Source: Aquilaria yunnanensis
Taxonomy: Eukaryota; Streptophyta; Magnoliopsida; Malvales; Thymelaeaceae
Length of the DNA stretch: 64,000 nucleotides
Assembly: GCA_039654915.1 (NCBI GenBank)
Contig: CM077599.1
Span: 65,090,501 to 65,154,500 of the forward strand
Direction: 5' to 3'
Shown: positions 31,349 to 43,560 of the stretch, one piece after another
Position numbering within the stretch: position 1 is the stretch's first letter
Layout: every line of letters starts with the position of its first letter
Made by a program: the position numbers and the translations under genes
The notes under the pieces: model-generated
Told to the model about the DNA's origin: nothing
Database searches by the model: none
What the model saw: only the letters and a program-made list of their open reading frames with translations

Positions 31349-33777
31349 CAAGAGCATTTTTCATAGCTGAGTAGTGGTCAAATCATTCTACTAATACACT
31401 TGGATTGATTATTGTTATAATGTTAATGTTAAAACGGAAAAAAAAAATACTCTATACAACATATTTTATTTTGAGTGTTGCCAAAACTCTCAACATTTTC
31501 ATATTTAATAAATTACTATATTATCTTTCAAATTATTATCTCAATATTCACTTCCTCTATCTTATTTAATTTACGTGTAAAAAATAAAATATAAAAGTAG
31601 GAACAACTCACATACTTATTTTCTTTGTTAGTATTCATACCAAACCTAAACATTTTATCCCAAATAAAAATGGAGGGAGTAAAATTTTTGTTTTGAACTT
31701 GGATTGCTTAGCATGGGTTTATGTGCCTTAATATGGTAAAAAGGGTGAAGAATTAGAGGTAGATTAGGGAGGGGGGGATGGTTGACATGTTGAATCAAGT
31801 GAGGAGGTAGATCTGAGTGATGTGGTTTGGGAATAAAGAAATGGGCAGAGGGTGTTATAATTAAGTAATAAGGAAGATTGGGGAGATCACCGACGCAGGT
31901 GGAAGGGGAGAAATCATTGTCTTTGGTAATGCAAATTGGGTCCCCAAAAATATTATTTAGTTGGAGCTTCCACATGCTGTGGTCCCCCTCCTCCTCTTTG
32001 ATTGCTTTCTTGGCCATTTTGGAGTCTTTTTCACCCTTCCATCCATTTCCTTCCCTCTTTTTCTTTTTTCTAATTTCCTTTTTTCTTCTCCTCTTCTTTT
32101 TATTTTCACCATATCAAAAGTTCACATTTCTCATCGAAAATATCTAGAGGGTGACATGAAAGATGCTGGGGAGTTATTGCTTTCATTATTTTATTGAACT
32201 TTTTGTATACTATACACAAACTAGCTCAAAGGAAAACTTAAAAGTTATTATTAACACACGATTTTTTTAATTTATGTTTATTTAATTTAAAATGACTTAT
32301 TTTTTATTTTTATATTATTTTTACCTTGAACTAATATTATTTAAAATCCAATTATGTAGGTGTAATAATCCATTAAAAGTAAAATTTTTATTATAAATTT
32401 TTATAATTTTTTAGGTATTAAAAAGGAAAAATTCTTAAAATTTTAATAACTTTATAACAATTTTTAATTTCAATAGATTATTATACCTACATAATGTTGG
32501 CTTTTAAATGAAATTAATTCTAGACAAAAAAAGATGTAAAGATAAAAAAAAAAATCATTTTAGATTAGATAGTTAAAATGAATTGAGTGTAAAAAGACTA
32601 TTAGAGAAATTTTATGAATTGTGTTTCCCTTTACTTTCAAAACTTGATTTGTTGGAACTAAGGCTACATTTGATTAATTTGAGGTACCCAATAAAGAACT
32701 AACTAGAATAATATTGACTAATCAACAAATTGAAATCTGAATCTAAGTTTGAGGAGTATAGTAGGAACAAGAGCATTAAAAAAATTCTCCAGGGCCAGGT
32801 ACGTGGAAGGGACTAATGGGCTGTTTTCTGCAGGGTGAAGAAAAGTGGAAAAGAAAAGAAAAAGCCAGGGAGGAACTTGAGATTGTCTCAGCTGGCTCTT
32901 TGACCTATTATTTTATTTGTAGCCTTGGGAGGAGCATGCTTAATATTTTGGTCAAAATCATAGTGCCCATCCAGCAGGGATAGGAATGGGGAAGGTGATC
33001 AGTAGAATGGGCATGAGGGCAATATGCCACCAGCTAAGAGAGCAGCTACTTTGATTGATTACCAAATTTTACTAGTTGCAACCAACCATCAATCTATTAT
33101 AACACCTTTTCATAAGATCCTCTTTATAATATAAACTTCAATGGTTATAAACTCCAAAAATTAGCTGATTCTTCTCTTATAAACTTCCAGATGATTTAAA
33201 AATAGTTGTTTGGCCAAGAAGAAGCCATGACCACAACTTCTAAGGTTAGCGACTGTTTAAGTATGCTTATCTTTTACATGTACCAAAACTCGTGTTAACT
33301 TTGCAAAAAAAAAGAGTCTTCTATTGTACACATAACTGATCATTTTCCTGCTTTTAGGAGAGTTTGAAGCCACAATCAAAACTTCTAAGTCACAGAAAAG
33401 CAACCTTCACAAACTCAAATCTCATGTCTACATAACATAAACATTTTACTAAGTACAGGTGAAGAATAACGATGGACACTCACAAATAACACTTGAAAGG
33501 AAGCTATGTACACCAGACATGCTTTATTTGAACCGGAGTGGATCAGCATCACGACTAATCTTAGTACGAAAAGCAGCCTTCAAACGGTATTTCTGAGACT
33601 GATTTATATCTCCTCTGGCAAATATGCCATCTTTTTGCAGCCTTCTTATTCCTCAACAAATCTGTAAAACCAAATTCCAGAGGAAAAATTGGAAGGAAAT
33701 TGTAAAAAAGAGAAAAATAACTTAATTGAGCATACCCTACAGGAAGGCTTCTCAACTAACAGATAATTCCATTAGAG
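31349..33777. other. Intergenic sequence between the two GATA genes
   Basis: No convincing gene. A minus-strand frame at 31655-32017 starts MAKKAIKEEEG but has no recognisable domain. A decayed MITE may lie at about 31550-31678 (right end ATGGAGGGAGTA). A foldback element lies at 32236-32605. 33440-33777 is probably the 3' UTR of the second GATA gene. Confidence 0.5.
32236..32605. mobile_element. Foldback MITE-like palindromic element
   Basis: Nearly the whole segment is one imperfect inverted repeat centred near 32425. CCAATTATGTAGGTGTAATAA pairs with TTATTATACCTACATAATG, and flanking arms such as TTTAAAATGAC pair with ATCATTTTAGAT. Arms of about 170 bp with a tiny loop are typical of foldback MITEs. 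The family is unknown. Confidence 0.65.
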
Positions 33778-35609
33778 TCAAGGCAGAGGTCCTGGAGGAG
33801 GTGGAGGAGTTTGAATGATTTCTCTATTGGTTTGTAACTCAGGCATCATCTTTAATCGTTTAACCTTTGAGCGAAGATTGGAGTGCAATGATGGATCAAA
33901 CGTAGGACTTGCTGCAGGACGGTACTCTGGAGCAAGGTCGCCAGACCTATAGCGCACCCCACATGCATTACAAAGGGTTTTCCTCCCCATTGGTCCATGC
34001 CTCCACTGAGGAGTCTTTACGACTCCACAATGCATACATTTTCTAACAATTTGGGGCTGTTTTCCTGCAACTGCAACAGAGGGAGAAGTCAGCTCCCTTC
34101 GGCTTCTCAATTTCTTCTTGACAGAGTTTGCAGGAATGTGACTTTCGGATTCCAGTGCAGAAGCATCCAGATGTTTGCACCCTTGAGAGGACTCGGCAGC
34201 ATTTGGGGTTTTGTTTGATGCTGTGGTGTCCTGAGGAAAGTCTATTTGTAATGCTGGATCACCTGTAGAACTGGCAATAGGAAAAAATCATGGAGGGCAT
34301 TGTCCAGAGTCTGCAAGAAGATACTCAGGAAATAGATTGCCGTACCGATAGCGCATTCCACATGCATTACAAAGTGTCCTCCCACCAGGCCCTTGCCTCC
34401 ATTGGGTAGTTTCTGTTATTTCACATTGCAAACACTTTCCACCTCCAACCAGCCGTTGTGAATGTCTCGTTGCACCAGTAGCATCCTCATAGTGGTTTTG
34501 GCGGGGGGTGTTTCTACTAAAGGCGGTTTCAATGGCACTGACCCTCGCCTGCAGGTTTAACTGCCAAGACAAATTGTTCAGTGAAATCATCATCATCATC
34601 AGTACTGCATGTCAATCCCAACCATATATAGGTCTGTGGCACAGAAAATGTCAACATTCTGAAATGACTTACTAACATTATAAACCCATGCCAAACAAAA
34701 AGCCAGATGCCTTCCCAGCACAACCTTTTTGTGAGAGAATAATGAGATGAAATTTCAAAAATACTTCATAAATGTTTTCTCAACTTGCACGGATATAGTT
34801 CATGAGATGGTGACGCTTGACCATGTCCGTATCCCATCACAAAACTAATATTCTCAAACCAACATAATACTAGACCTCAAAAAAAATAAGGCTAGATTTT
34901 AAACCATCGAGCAACTGTTCCACACAAGCTTGTTGAATTCACCTCTGTAAAACTCTTGCAGTTAACACCACTCGCCTAAAACTAGATGTGTGCTGATAAG
35001 ATATATTGACACTACCTCAACATTGTCTTCCAAAAGACCAACTGGATTCAACTTTGAGGCATGGAATAGCTGGTTAGCATGTTACAAGTTGCAACAAACT
35101 GCTTTCTCTTTCACCAAAAAGCCACGCAAATGAAGATGAAACCGCAAAAGAAATTGTGCATGATGCTTGCTCTCCATCGAAAGGAGGTAACTTGTAAATA
35201 TTCATTGTTGATTCATTCCCTTATTTTCTGGCGAATCACAGACTAATAGTATCTGGTAGCAAAATCCGAAACAATCCAAACCCATTGCCAGAAATTATTA
35301 ACCTATCATCATATAATCGACAAAAATGTCCGCAAAGACGAAAGCAAGAAGCAAAAGGCCAAAAACACTCACAGAAATGGAGGGCTTTCTCTCTGAAGCA
35401 TCACTGCCAACGCCTCCATTAAACCCGGACGGCGAGCTCGCCAGAACAGCGGAGATTTGAGGCGCAAGGCTCCGGAAATTGGATTCGCACCGTTCTTCTC
35501 CAGATTCATTGCTGGGTTCCAAGTCTTCCGGCGGGAAATCGACGTATTTGAGGGCGTGTTTGAAGAAATCAGAGGAGACGCCATTGAAGAGCTTCTCGAG
35601 GTCGTTCAT
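33778..35609 (-). CDS. GATA factor with two zinc fingers (tandem paralogue)
   Basis: Exon 1 is 35609-35373 (79 codons, [23 protein letters not shown]) with donor GTGAGT in phase 0, exactly as in the neighbouring paralogue. Exon 2 starts at 34560 after TTGGCAG ([11 protein letters not shown]) and encodes a first finger CLQC...LCNAC with only 17 residues between the cysteine pairs. It reaches a TGA at 34288 if not spliced. A second finger, [12 protein letters not shown]...LCNAC with the plant-typical 18-residue loop, lies in an open frame reaching back to 34270, just after an acceptor TTGCCAG. A donor at 34345 (CG/GTACGG) would give a 75-bp intron, keep the phase and make a protein of about 314 residues with both fingers. 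Without that splice the product stops after finger 1. Most plant GATA factors have one finger. The exon 2-3 junction is my inference. Confidence 0.75.
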
Positions 35610-36460
35610 GCTATGGCTGTGCCCAGTTGTTCTGCATCGGACAAAACATGAGAGGATGAAAATCGAATCTTGATGGTTGTAATCGTTACCGCTGATTCTT
35701 GACGGCTTCTTTACTCTGGTTTTTTAACGTATTAATTAGTTTATAAGTTATAAGGATTATCCTGAATCAATATTAAAACATTATGTGGTTTCTTAACCAC
35801 TATGCCAAAAGGCCGGAAGCGAATTTGTTAATTAGTTTCTCATCTTATAGATAAGGGATAATTCTAGTGTTTTATTTTCAAAATAATAATAATGGAATAA
35901 TGTTGCTCTATTATAATAATAATAATAATAATTCTAGCTTTTATGCTTATACAGATTTTCGCTAAAGTAAATCTCAATGTTTAATGCATTATTTTATTTT
36001 TAATTATTATTCGATCAACTTATATACTAATTGAAATTCTACACTTTAAAAAACTTAAAAAAAGTATTTCTAAGATATTTTTTTAAAATAATTAAGTATT
36101 TCTTATTATATTTCTTATTTCATTGGCTTGGGTACTGTAAAAAAATGTATTCAAATGATTATTAGGTTGATAGAGTATTAGTTTTCAAATAACATTAGTT
36201 TTAGACAAAAAAAAAATAAATTAAAAGTAATGCAGTCCCTCCATTTTCAAAATGATGAAATATAAAGACACAATCCATGACAAGCAATATGAACCTTAAA
36301 ACAAAACCCAATCTGTCAATAATTTGTTGCAAGAAAGCCCATTCAACATAATCATAAACTTTCGACATATGCAGTTTTAAGGCAAAGAATGCTTCCTTCC
36401 CGCATCACATGTCCCTCATCTCATTTAAAACCTCAAATGCAACAAAGATATTGTTAGAGG
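35610..36460. other. Intergenic, AT-rich
   Basis: Probable upstream region of the second GATA gene, including an (ATA/AAT)n-type run near 35880-35930. No gene or element recognised. Confidence 0.5.
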
Positions 36461-36855
36461 TAGTGGTGGCCAGTGGGCTGACCTGGCCTAGGCCCGGCTA
36501 GGCTTGGGTTGGGATTCCTAGACCTGGGCATGGCTAGCCTCAAGGTGGGTTGGGCAAGGCTGGCGTAAGTTGAGCCAAGTTTTTTTGATTTGTAAGAAAT
36601 GTGTTTTAACATGTTTCGAAACGTTATTCGAGTGTAATTTGATTAAACATGTTTTTATTTGAAAAGAAATACCACAGCCGATGTAAATTTTGTTATGAAA
36701 AAACCAAAAGACACTTAGATAATTTGGAATATGCCTTACACTTGAAAATGACGAAACATTCCAAACAAAAAAATGGAAAAGTAAAACCTAAGATCTGTGC
36801 TTAACAGCATAATCAGATCAATTACAATCTACAAATTGTAATGAAATCCTACAAT

Positions 36856-39760
36856 CTACTCCTGTGTCTTGTCATCAGAAGAGACCTCATCATCCCAGCT
36901 TTTCATGTCTTGCTTCCTTAGAGTAGTAAGAGCCCAATCTCGGTTGTAGATGCAAATCTCAATGGCCTCAGGTGTGAGCATTGCCCGATTCTCTGAGATG
37001 ACTCTTTTTTTTGCATTAAAGACCGCCTCGGAGGTGATGGTAGAGACCAAAACTGCCAAGATCTGTTGCACTAATATGGACAAGATCAGGAATCTTTTTC
37101 TCTCATTCTTCCACCATTCTAGGATGTCTTCCTCATTGTTTTCAAATAAAATGTGAAGGTAACCATCCCATTCCACCAATCCCATGTTTGTGGATCTCTT
37201 TCATTTGAGGATATGTGCCGCTGGGTTGAACCTTGATGATGAGGAGGAGGTGGAATGTTGGGCGGGCGTTAGATCAAATGACCTAACCTTATCAAAATGT
37301 TTAACGGAGTAGAGTTTATATAACTATCTCAATTTATGGTCAGCTTCAACAGAAATAGCAATTGTAAAAACTTATGATTGTCCTAAATATGTATGATAGT
37401 ATACTTCTAACAATTACAAACAACCCGTGATTTTGACATTAGGATCTAATTTACATACAACAAAATAAATTGGCAGGATCTTTTGAAAAAATCAAGTCAT
37501 TTTTTTTGCATTGTTTCAATAGTTGGTTGCAAAAACTCATCTTCATTATATTGGTTGAAAACATAAACGATGTTTACAAAATATATTATTGCTTGGTGCA
37601 CTGTTGGACAATAAACCCTGAAAAAAAAGTTTGTTGCCTTGTAAAAATATCTATGCAACTCAACTAACTTAAAATATTTTTCACAAACTTCATCAGTTAG
37701 CCATTCGACTTTTACTTTTCAGTTCACAAACCGAGTCAAAAAAGTTGCCTATGGTTGGGCATCACTTAACAATTCAAATGTTGAGTTCCATCGAGTGGGG
37801 TAATCTACTTTAAACATTTTCTAAGAAAAATTCACCTCATTTTCAATACAAAACATTTAAAATCACAAGCCAATTTATTCCTTGTTTTAACAAAAAGTAA
37901 AGTATTCTAAATTGGCCCAATTTCATTTTACAATTTGATGCCCGGTAGCATCTTCGTCGAGTGACATTATGACTTCGGGAGAGACTTCCTGTGAGGGAAG
38001 ACACCTGGAGCAAAGGTTCCTTAGAGGAATGTGCCTGAAATGCTCAGAAGAAAAGAGGTCAGGAGGTCCCCGGAGTGTTTTTCTGGGGAGGAGCCTCCGA
38101 CGCCCAAGTCAGTGTGTCTGAGAGGAGATAAAGGAAGAGCACTAAGAGGCTAGGTGGTCTTGCCTGTTCATGTTTTCTCAGGCAGAGGGGTCGGATCATT
38201 TTCCAGGGTTTGTTTCCTGGTATTTATAGTGGTGCCTAGCCCGTTCAGATCACGACACGTGTTCGGTCGGATGTGATATGTACTTCTGGGCGTAGGGGAT
38301 AGGTAGCCGTTTGTAGTCTCCTCAGGTCTGGGACCGAGATAGGTCGTGACAAGACTTGGACGGCATCGGCGCGTCGGACCGCTCTTTGAGGCGGCGTGTA
38401 GCGCATGTGGGCGACATGTCAGAGGCTCCTTAAATGCCCATGTCGTACTCCCGAGGTTCTCCGGCGAGATCATCTATTGGTACGGACGCCCTTCTTCGGG
38501 AATTATGCCTGTAGTTCGGGGAGTTCCCTGGTTCGGGGGTTCCACTTTCGGGGAGATTCTCTCCTGCTTGAAATAGCTGGTTCTTCATCTTCGAAGGCGA
38601 TCCGTTTGGTCCCCCGAGGGAGTCGATAGCATCCTTGGAATTCCTGACGTTCTAGCCGAAGTCTCGAGTTTAGGGTATTTGACTTCACTCCTTCCGAGGT
38701 CCGTGATATTGCCTCTTTCGGGTAACGTCGGGTTTCCTGACCATACTATTGGTAGGATGTATGTACTGAAAGAAGCGATAGCCCTTCGGCTATCACAATC
38801 ATTGTAAACTAGTTTGAATACATAAATTCAAAATGTGAGACAAGCAACGAACATGAAAAAAAATTTCATCAAGTGGTGGTTTTATTTCTTTTATCAATTC
38901 TTTCACCACTGAATCATTGTTTGAAGCATTGTTAAAATAAATAGACAAAACTTTATCAGCAACAAAAAATTCCCATTAACTTTCAATAATGCAGTTAAAA
39001 ATGTTCCAACCCGTATGATCAAATTTCATACATTTAAAAGCAATGATTTATTTTTCAACAACTCAATCATCATCAATCCAATGAGCAGTAACACAATAGT
39101 AATTTTGTCCTATTGGAAATGTTTATATATCAGATGTAAATGACAGACAATAATCAACAGTAAAAAAATATGCTTGTAAATCACTTCTTCTAGCTACATA
39201 TAGTTTAAAGCATTATCTCATAACCGTTTGCTTACAACTTTTTTATAAGTAGGATTTAGATTTTCTTGGATAAATCTTTTTAAGTGTTCATCCTCAACTT
39301 ATTTAAACAGTTTTTTTGTAATCATTATCTAATTAATTGGACCTTGCCTAGCAATTTTTAGGTTATATCGAAAAATACCTGGACCGCCGAAAATCCCCAT
39401 GCCCGTTAATTATGACTGTCCAATGGATGTGCCAACAAGATCTGCATGGACTTTGCTCAAGTGCCGTGTGAGGGTGCCAGTCCCGGAGTTTAACTTGTGT
39501 GCGAATTTGCCCTCACAGTGTTTGCACTTAGTATACCTCATGTCGCCTTCCCAAAATTGCTCAAAATGTACCCAAATAGAAGCCTTTGAATTCCCGCTCT
39601 TACTTTGGGTCAGATTAGGTTACTCGCTTTGTGACGTCAGTTGGAACTCCTTGGCGCCGACTTGGGTTAGTGGAACTTCCTCGACGTCATCATTGAAGAG
39701 TTGATCATTGAGGCCTAAGTCGTACGAAGTCATGCCGATATTAGGATTGTTCTCGGCAAC
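36856..39760 (-). pseudogene. hAT transposase relic, split by a solo LTR
   Basis: Read on the minus strand, the N-terminal part (about 39590-39440) shows a BED zinc finger (WVHFEQFW, KCKHCEGKF, GTGTLTRHLSKVH). Next, about 39140-38800 gives the central transposase region (VTAHWIDDDW, HTGWNI, NNASNND, HVRC-SHILN). After the insert at 37936-38795 it resumes with FKVDYPTRWNSTFEL near 37790. It ends in the hAT dimerisation domain at 37185-36856 (DILEWWKNE, FLILS, VSTITSEAVF). Stops and frameshifts are present, so it is inactive. A minus-strand TATA-like CTATAAATAGG near 40047-40057 may have been its promoter. Confidence 0.85.
37936..38795 (-). mobile_element. Solo LTR (860 bp) inside the hAT transposase
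   Basis: Plus-strand ends TGATGCCCGG and GGCTATCA (TG...CA), flanked by CAATT at 37931-37935 and CAATC at 38796-38800, a 5-bp duplication with one change. It is GC-richer than its surroundings. A minus-strand TATA-like CTATAAATACC near 38219-38229 suggests minus orientation. No internal retrotransposon region remains, as expected after recombination between LTRs. Confidence 0.8.
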
Positions 39761-40252
39761 CTCTTGTATATATGGGCCTCAATTTTTGCAGCACAAACGC
39801 CTTCACAAAAATGACCTAACCTCAGTGCCGGATTAAGAAGAGGCAATACCTTTGCTCTTGCCAGAGTTATTCCCTCATGAAGCCATTAATGGAAGAAAAT
39901 AATTGAAGAGATAAAGAGATAATTAGAATGAAATTAAGAAAATATCTTTGAAAGATTAAAAAACTTGGAGAAAGCTAGTAGAGAGAATATTGTAAGAATA
40001 GATTGAAGAATAAAGAATTGGCATAAGGAAGTATAGGGAGGAGGTTGCCTATTTATAGGAGAAGGGAAATTATGTTTTGCCCAAAAAGCCCTCAATAACT
40101 AGCTATTAATGGCTATTGGGTAAGGGTAAAAAATTCTGGGGAAAAAAAAATATTCTGGAGTTGTTAGGGGGGGCAAGCTGTCATTTTGCCAAATTTTTAA
40201 AATTTTTTAAAATAGTAAATGGTCACTTACTGAAATGTTCAACCAGGCTCAA

Positions 40253-42721
40253 TGTGACGACTTTCCTAGTCAATGTCTGGCTTTGACTAGGTAAGTATAT
40301 TTTATTTAAGTGTTTCCACCTAAGCACCTTAAGTTAGTATCTTATTAAGCAAAAAAAACAAGCTAAGTTTAAGTAAGGGTGAGTTCTTAAGTGTGATTGG
40401 GCACTTAAGAGTTAAAAAAGGCAAAATGATAATTTTAACCCAAGTAGATGGCATGACTATGATTTTGGTGAAATTAGGGTCATGTAAGGAATTTTGATTA
40501 ATTAAGTCAAGACTGTAAGTTATCCTAGCTATGAGAACCACCATTTGAAAGAAAAATGCAAAGATTTCATTAAGTGCTCCAATGAGCCATTTATGTTTTA
40601 AGTGGCTTAAGTGTCCAAGAGGCTAAGTGTAAGAGGCTTTTGAACATTTTTTGGGACCAATGAGGGATGGTTTTGGCTGTAGGTTTAGTGACCAAAGTGA
40701 AACAAAGGAGAACTTGAAAGCCAAGAGGCAAGAAGCAAAAAAAAGAAAGTTAGTGGAGTTGGTAAGATATTTCTACCAAGTATTTGACTTCCATTTACAT
40801 TTCTTTCTCTCCAAAATTTCGTGGCTCCCTCTCCCCACTAGATTTCCTGCTTCAAACCTCCCCAATTCTACAAATTTCCATCAAATATGAAGGTCCCAAG
40901 GTGAATCCAAGAAGCCTCCAACTTATTCTTGGTGTTTTTGCTCCCATTTAGCTCTTTAATGCTTGTTTTGGGCTTGAAACCTAAGTTAAGCTTCTTGGTT
41001 TAGTTTGAGCTGGTTCTAAATTGTTTAAATAGCTAAAAGTGGTCTTGATTTGAGGTTTTTGGTGCCATATCACGTGGGTTTTAGGCGTGGAACTCAAGAG
41101 AGCTAAGTTGAGCTAAAGTGTGCTTGTGCTTTGTTATTGCTTTGTAGTTGAATTTCAGGTAAGGGTTCAAGTTAATTTAGCTCAGACAATGCATAGAAAT
41201 GTAGTATTACATGTGGGAATGAATTAGAAATAAGACCCATGTGAATTGGCTTTAGGGATTGAAAGTTTGAGCAAGTTTCATGCAAGTTAGCACGTAGTCA
41301 CATAATGCTGGAAGAGCATTGGCAATGCATTGCCGTGGCAATGCTTAATGGCAATGCGTATCTATGGCCTCTTGATTATCATCCCTAGGCTATTCTATGA
41401 TGTTCCATAGCCTCGGTTGGGTCTAAGACTTATTCTTAATTTACGAATTATACATTATTTAAGTGGTAGCTCAGTAGTGTGGTTAAGGCAGAGCTAAGTA
41501 AAGTGACAAAGGGGTATAAGTGCTCAAGTTGGGTTTTGGAGTCTTTATTGGCCAAAGAGTTAGGTCTTAGACCTTTGGGGAGATAGGGAAGAAACCTAAG
41601 GAAATCCTAACCAAACTATGTGGTTCGATAAGTGAGCCATTAAGGATTTCTACGCTAAGCTCTAAGAACTTGGTAAATTGGACTACATAAGATGGCTACA
41701 TTGTAGAATAAGTTAAGGGTAAGACGAGTAAGTTTTGAGAGGAGGTGACAACCTACTCTAGGACTCGTAAGTAGGACTTAAGGGAGGTAAAGGATTCAGG
41801 ATACGAGGGCCAGTGTCTCATATACCTCTGCCGTTTGAGCTCCTGGTAAGAATAAGACACCTAAGGTGTAAGAAGTCCCATGGATTGTGTATGTTTCCTG
41901 TCATACATTCATGCATTGCATATCTTTTATATTGGTCTTGTGTTGGTTGTTGGTTGTTTGTTTGGTTGTATGCCACATTTGCATGCTTGTTTGCTATCTT
42001 CTTTGCAAGTACCCCAAGGGACTTTTACTGAGTACATTCATGTACTCATTCCCTTAAGTTTGTTGTGCAGGTTCTAACACAGGGCCTAACAACTAGTGGG
42101 TAGTTATGGACTAAGTTTTCTTTTTTTTGCAAGTACTTATTCCGTAGAATATTTGAGATTCTAAGTTTACTTGTGAGTTAAGCTTTGTACTAACTAAGTT
42201 TTATGCTTTTACAGCTTAAAGGCTAAGTGGTGCACAAGGATAAGAAAGAGGCTTACACTTGGAGCTTGATAACTCAAAGGTGGGGCTCAAGTCATGGATC
42301 TTAGTTAAGGATTTTATCTTGTATATGTAAAGTACCTTGTGTACTAAGATGTTGCCTTTATTAAGACACATTGTATTGTTAAACCATTGAGTTATTTTTT
42401 TGTGCATACTAGTATTGTTAAGTGTACACAAACTATTACTTGAAGTTGATGTAACTAGTATTTTATTGTCTTGGTATGATTTAAGTACTTTTCAAATGCA
42501 ATGCTCGAGCGATGTTTTTGAAATGATTTACTTAATTATTTGCATTGCCAAGACAAACGCATGCATATTTTCTTGTAGGGTAGGCTAAGAAACTAGTTGC
42601 ATGTAAATTGTTTTAAATTTTCCTATAAGTAATGGTTAGCCAATAGTAACTAAATGAGATCATAGTCCAATGGGGCCTACAAGTTGAGTAATCTAGGGCA
42701 CTAGGACCCCGCTTTGTGACA
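40253..42721. mobile_element. Large solo LTR (about 2.5 kb) inside the hAT element
   Basis: Ends TGTGACGACTTTCC and GCTTTGTGACA (TG...CA, forming a short inverted repeat), flanked by CTCAA (40248-40252) and CTCAG (42722-42726). It is noncoding, and its size fits LTRs of Del/Tekay-type Ty3 elements. The family is inferred from length and texture only. Confidence 0.7.
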
Positions 42722-43379
42722 CTCAGGCTCGGCCCAGCTCGGTTGAGTTACGGTTCGGTTCAATTTGATTTGGGTTGTTCATACTAATGGTCCGGTCCAT
42801 GCTCATTTGGGCTTTTCGCCCTTTTTAGGCCCATATTTGCCCCGCCAATATCCGAGTCTAATCTATGTCAGGCTAAGCCCTACGGTTTGACTGAGCTGGG
42901 TCCAGGTCAAGCCCCGGTTGACTCGACCTAATGGCCACATTTAGTCAGAGATCAGCCAAACATATAAGAAAGCACTTTGCTTGTCAGAAATGATATCAGG
43001 AAAAACATTGCAAAACCAATTGGCAATTGTCTTCAAATCAACTTGTATAAGACATTACAACGAGTTATTAGCTGTAATTTTGTCATGTCCTCCAACTCTG
43101 CCACTTCCAAATAACAACTATAACTGCCTATTTAATCTCCTGTAACTATCTTTAACCATTTAAAATTTTTAGACAAAACGAAACAACTTCCTATCTTACC
43201 ATCTCCCAATATCATTGATAAAAAAAAAGAGGTAACCTGTCTGGCCCTACTACTTTAGTTGGCCCTATCTTATGTGGACTCGCACTACCTCAACCTTCGT
43301 ACATGACACCTCCAACCATTCATTCATCTAAGCCAAAACCTAAGCAAGAACACACCTTAGAACCTACTCAATATAAATT

Positions 43380-43560
43380 TTGAATTTGACTCTATCCATT
43401 CACTATTGGCATCTTTCAATCTAATCACCACGTTATTCTATCTCCCTTTCGAAGCATAAGCATCCAGGAAAGTGGTGTTCTTATCTCCTTCCTGTAGTTA
43501 AGACGCACCAGGATTGCTGCTGCCACATAATCCCCTTCTTAGTGTGATGGCCCTTTTTGG
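43380..43560 (-). pseudogene. LINE (L1-type) polyprotein fragment
   Basis: Minus-strand translation, with frameshifts, gives fragments like a WLQ-GDKNT-F-HA-ASK motif that precedes the reverse transcriptase of plant L1 elements. It is short and broken. Confidence 0.5.

Larger units (their letters stand above)
36461..42943 (-). mobile_element. Decayed autonomous hAT transposon with nested insertions
   Basis: The left end TAGTGGTGGCCAGTGGGC and the minus-strand reading of the right end TAAATGTGGCCATTAGGT match at about 12 of 18 positions. The flanking octamers GTTAGAGG (36453-36460) and GTCAGAGA (42944-42951) match at 6 of 8. Both ends have GGCC/CGG-rich subterminal sequence. Removing the nested inserts at 37936-38795 and 40253-42721 leaves about 3.1 kb, a normal size for an autonomous hAT. 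It carries the transposase relic at 36856-39760. Confidence 0.75.

Noticed and set aside
31655..32017. 120-codon minus-strand ORF
   Set aside because: No domain, no paralogue and unremarkable composition between MITE-like sequences.
37936..38795. Several overlapping ORFs (60-101 codons) in a GC-rich stretch
   Set aside because: They lie entirely inside a solo LTR with TSDs and run on both strands.
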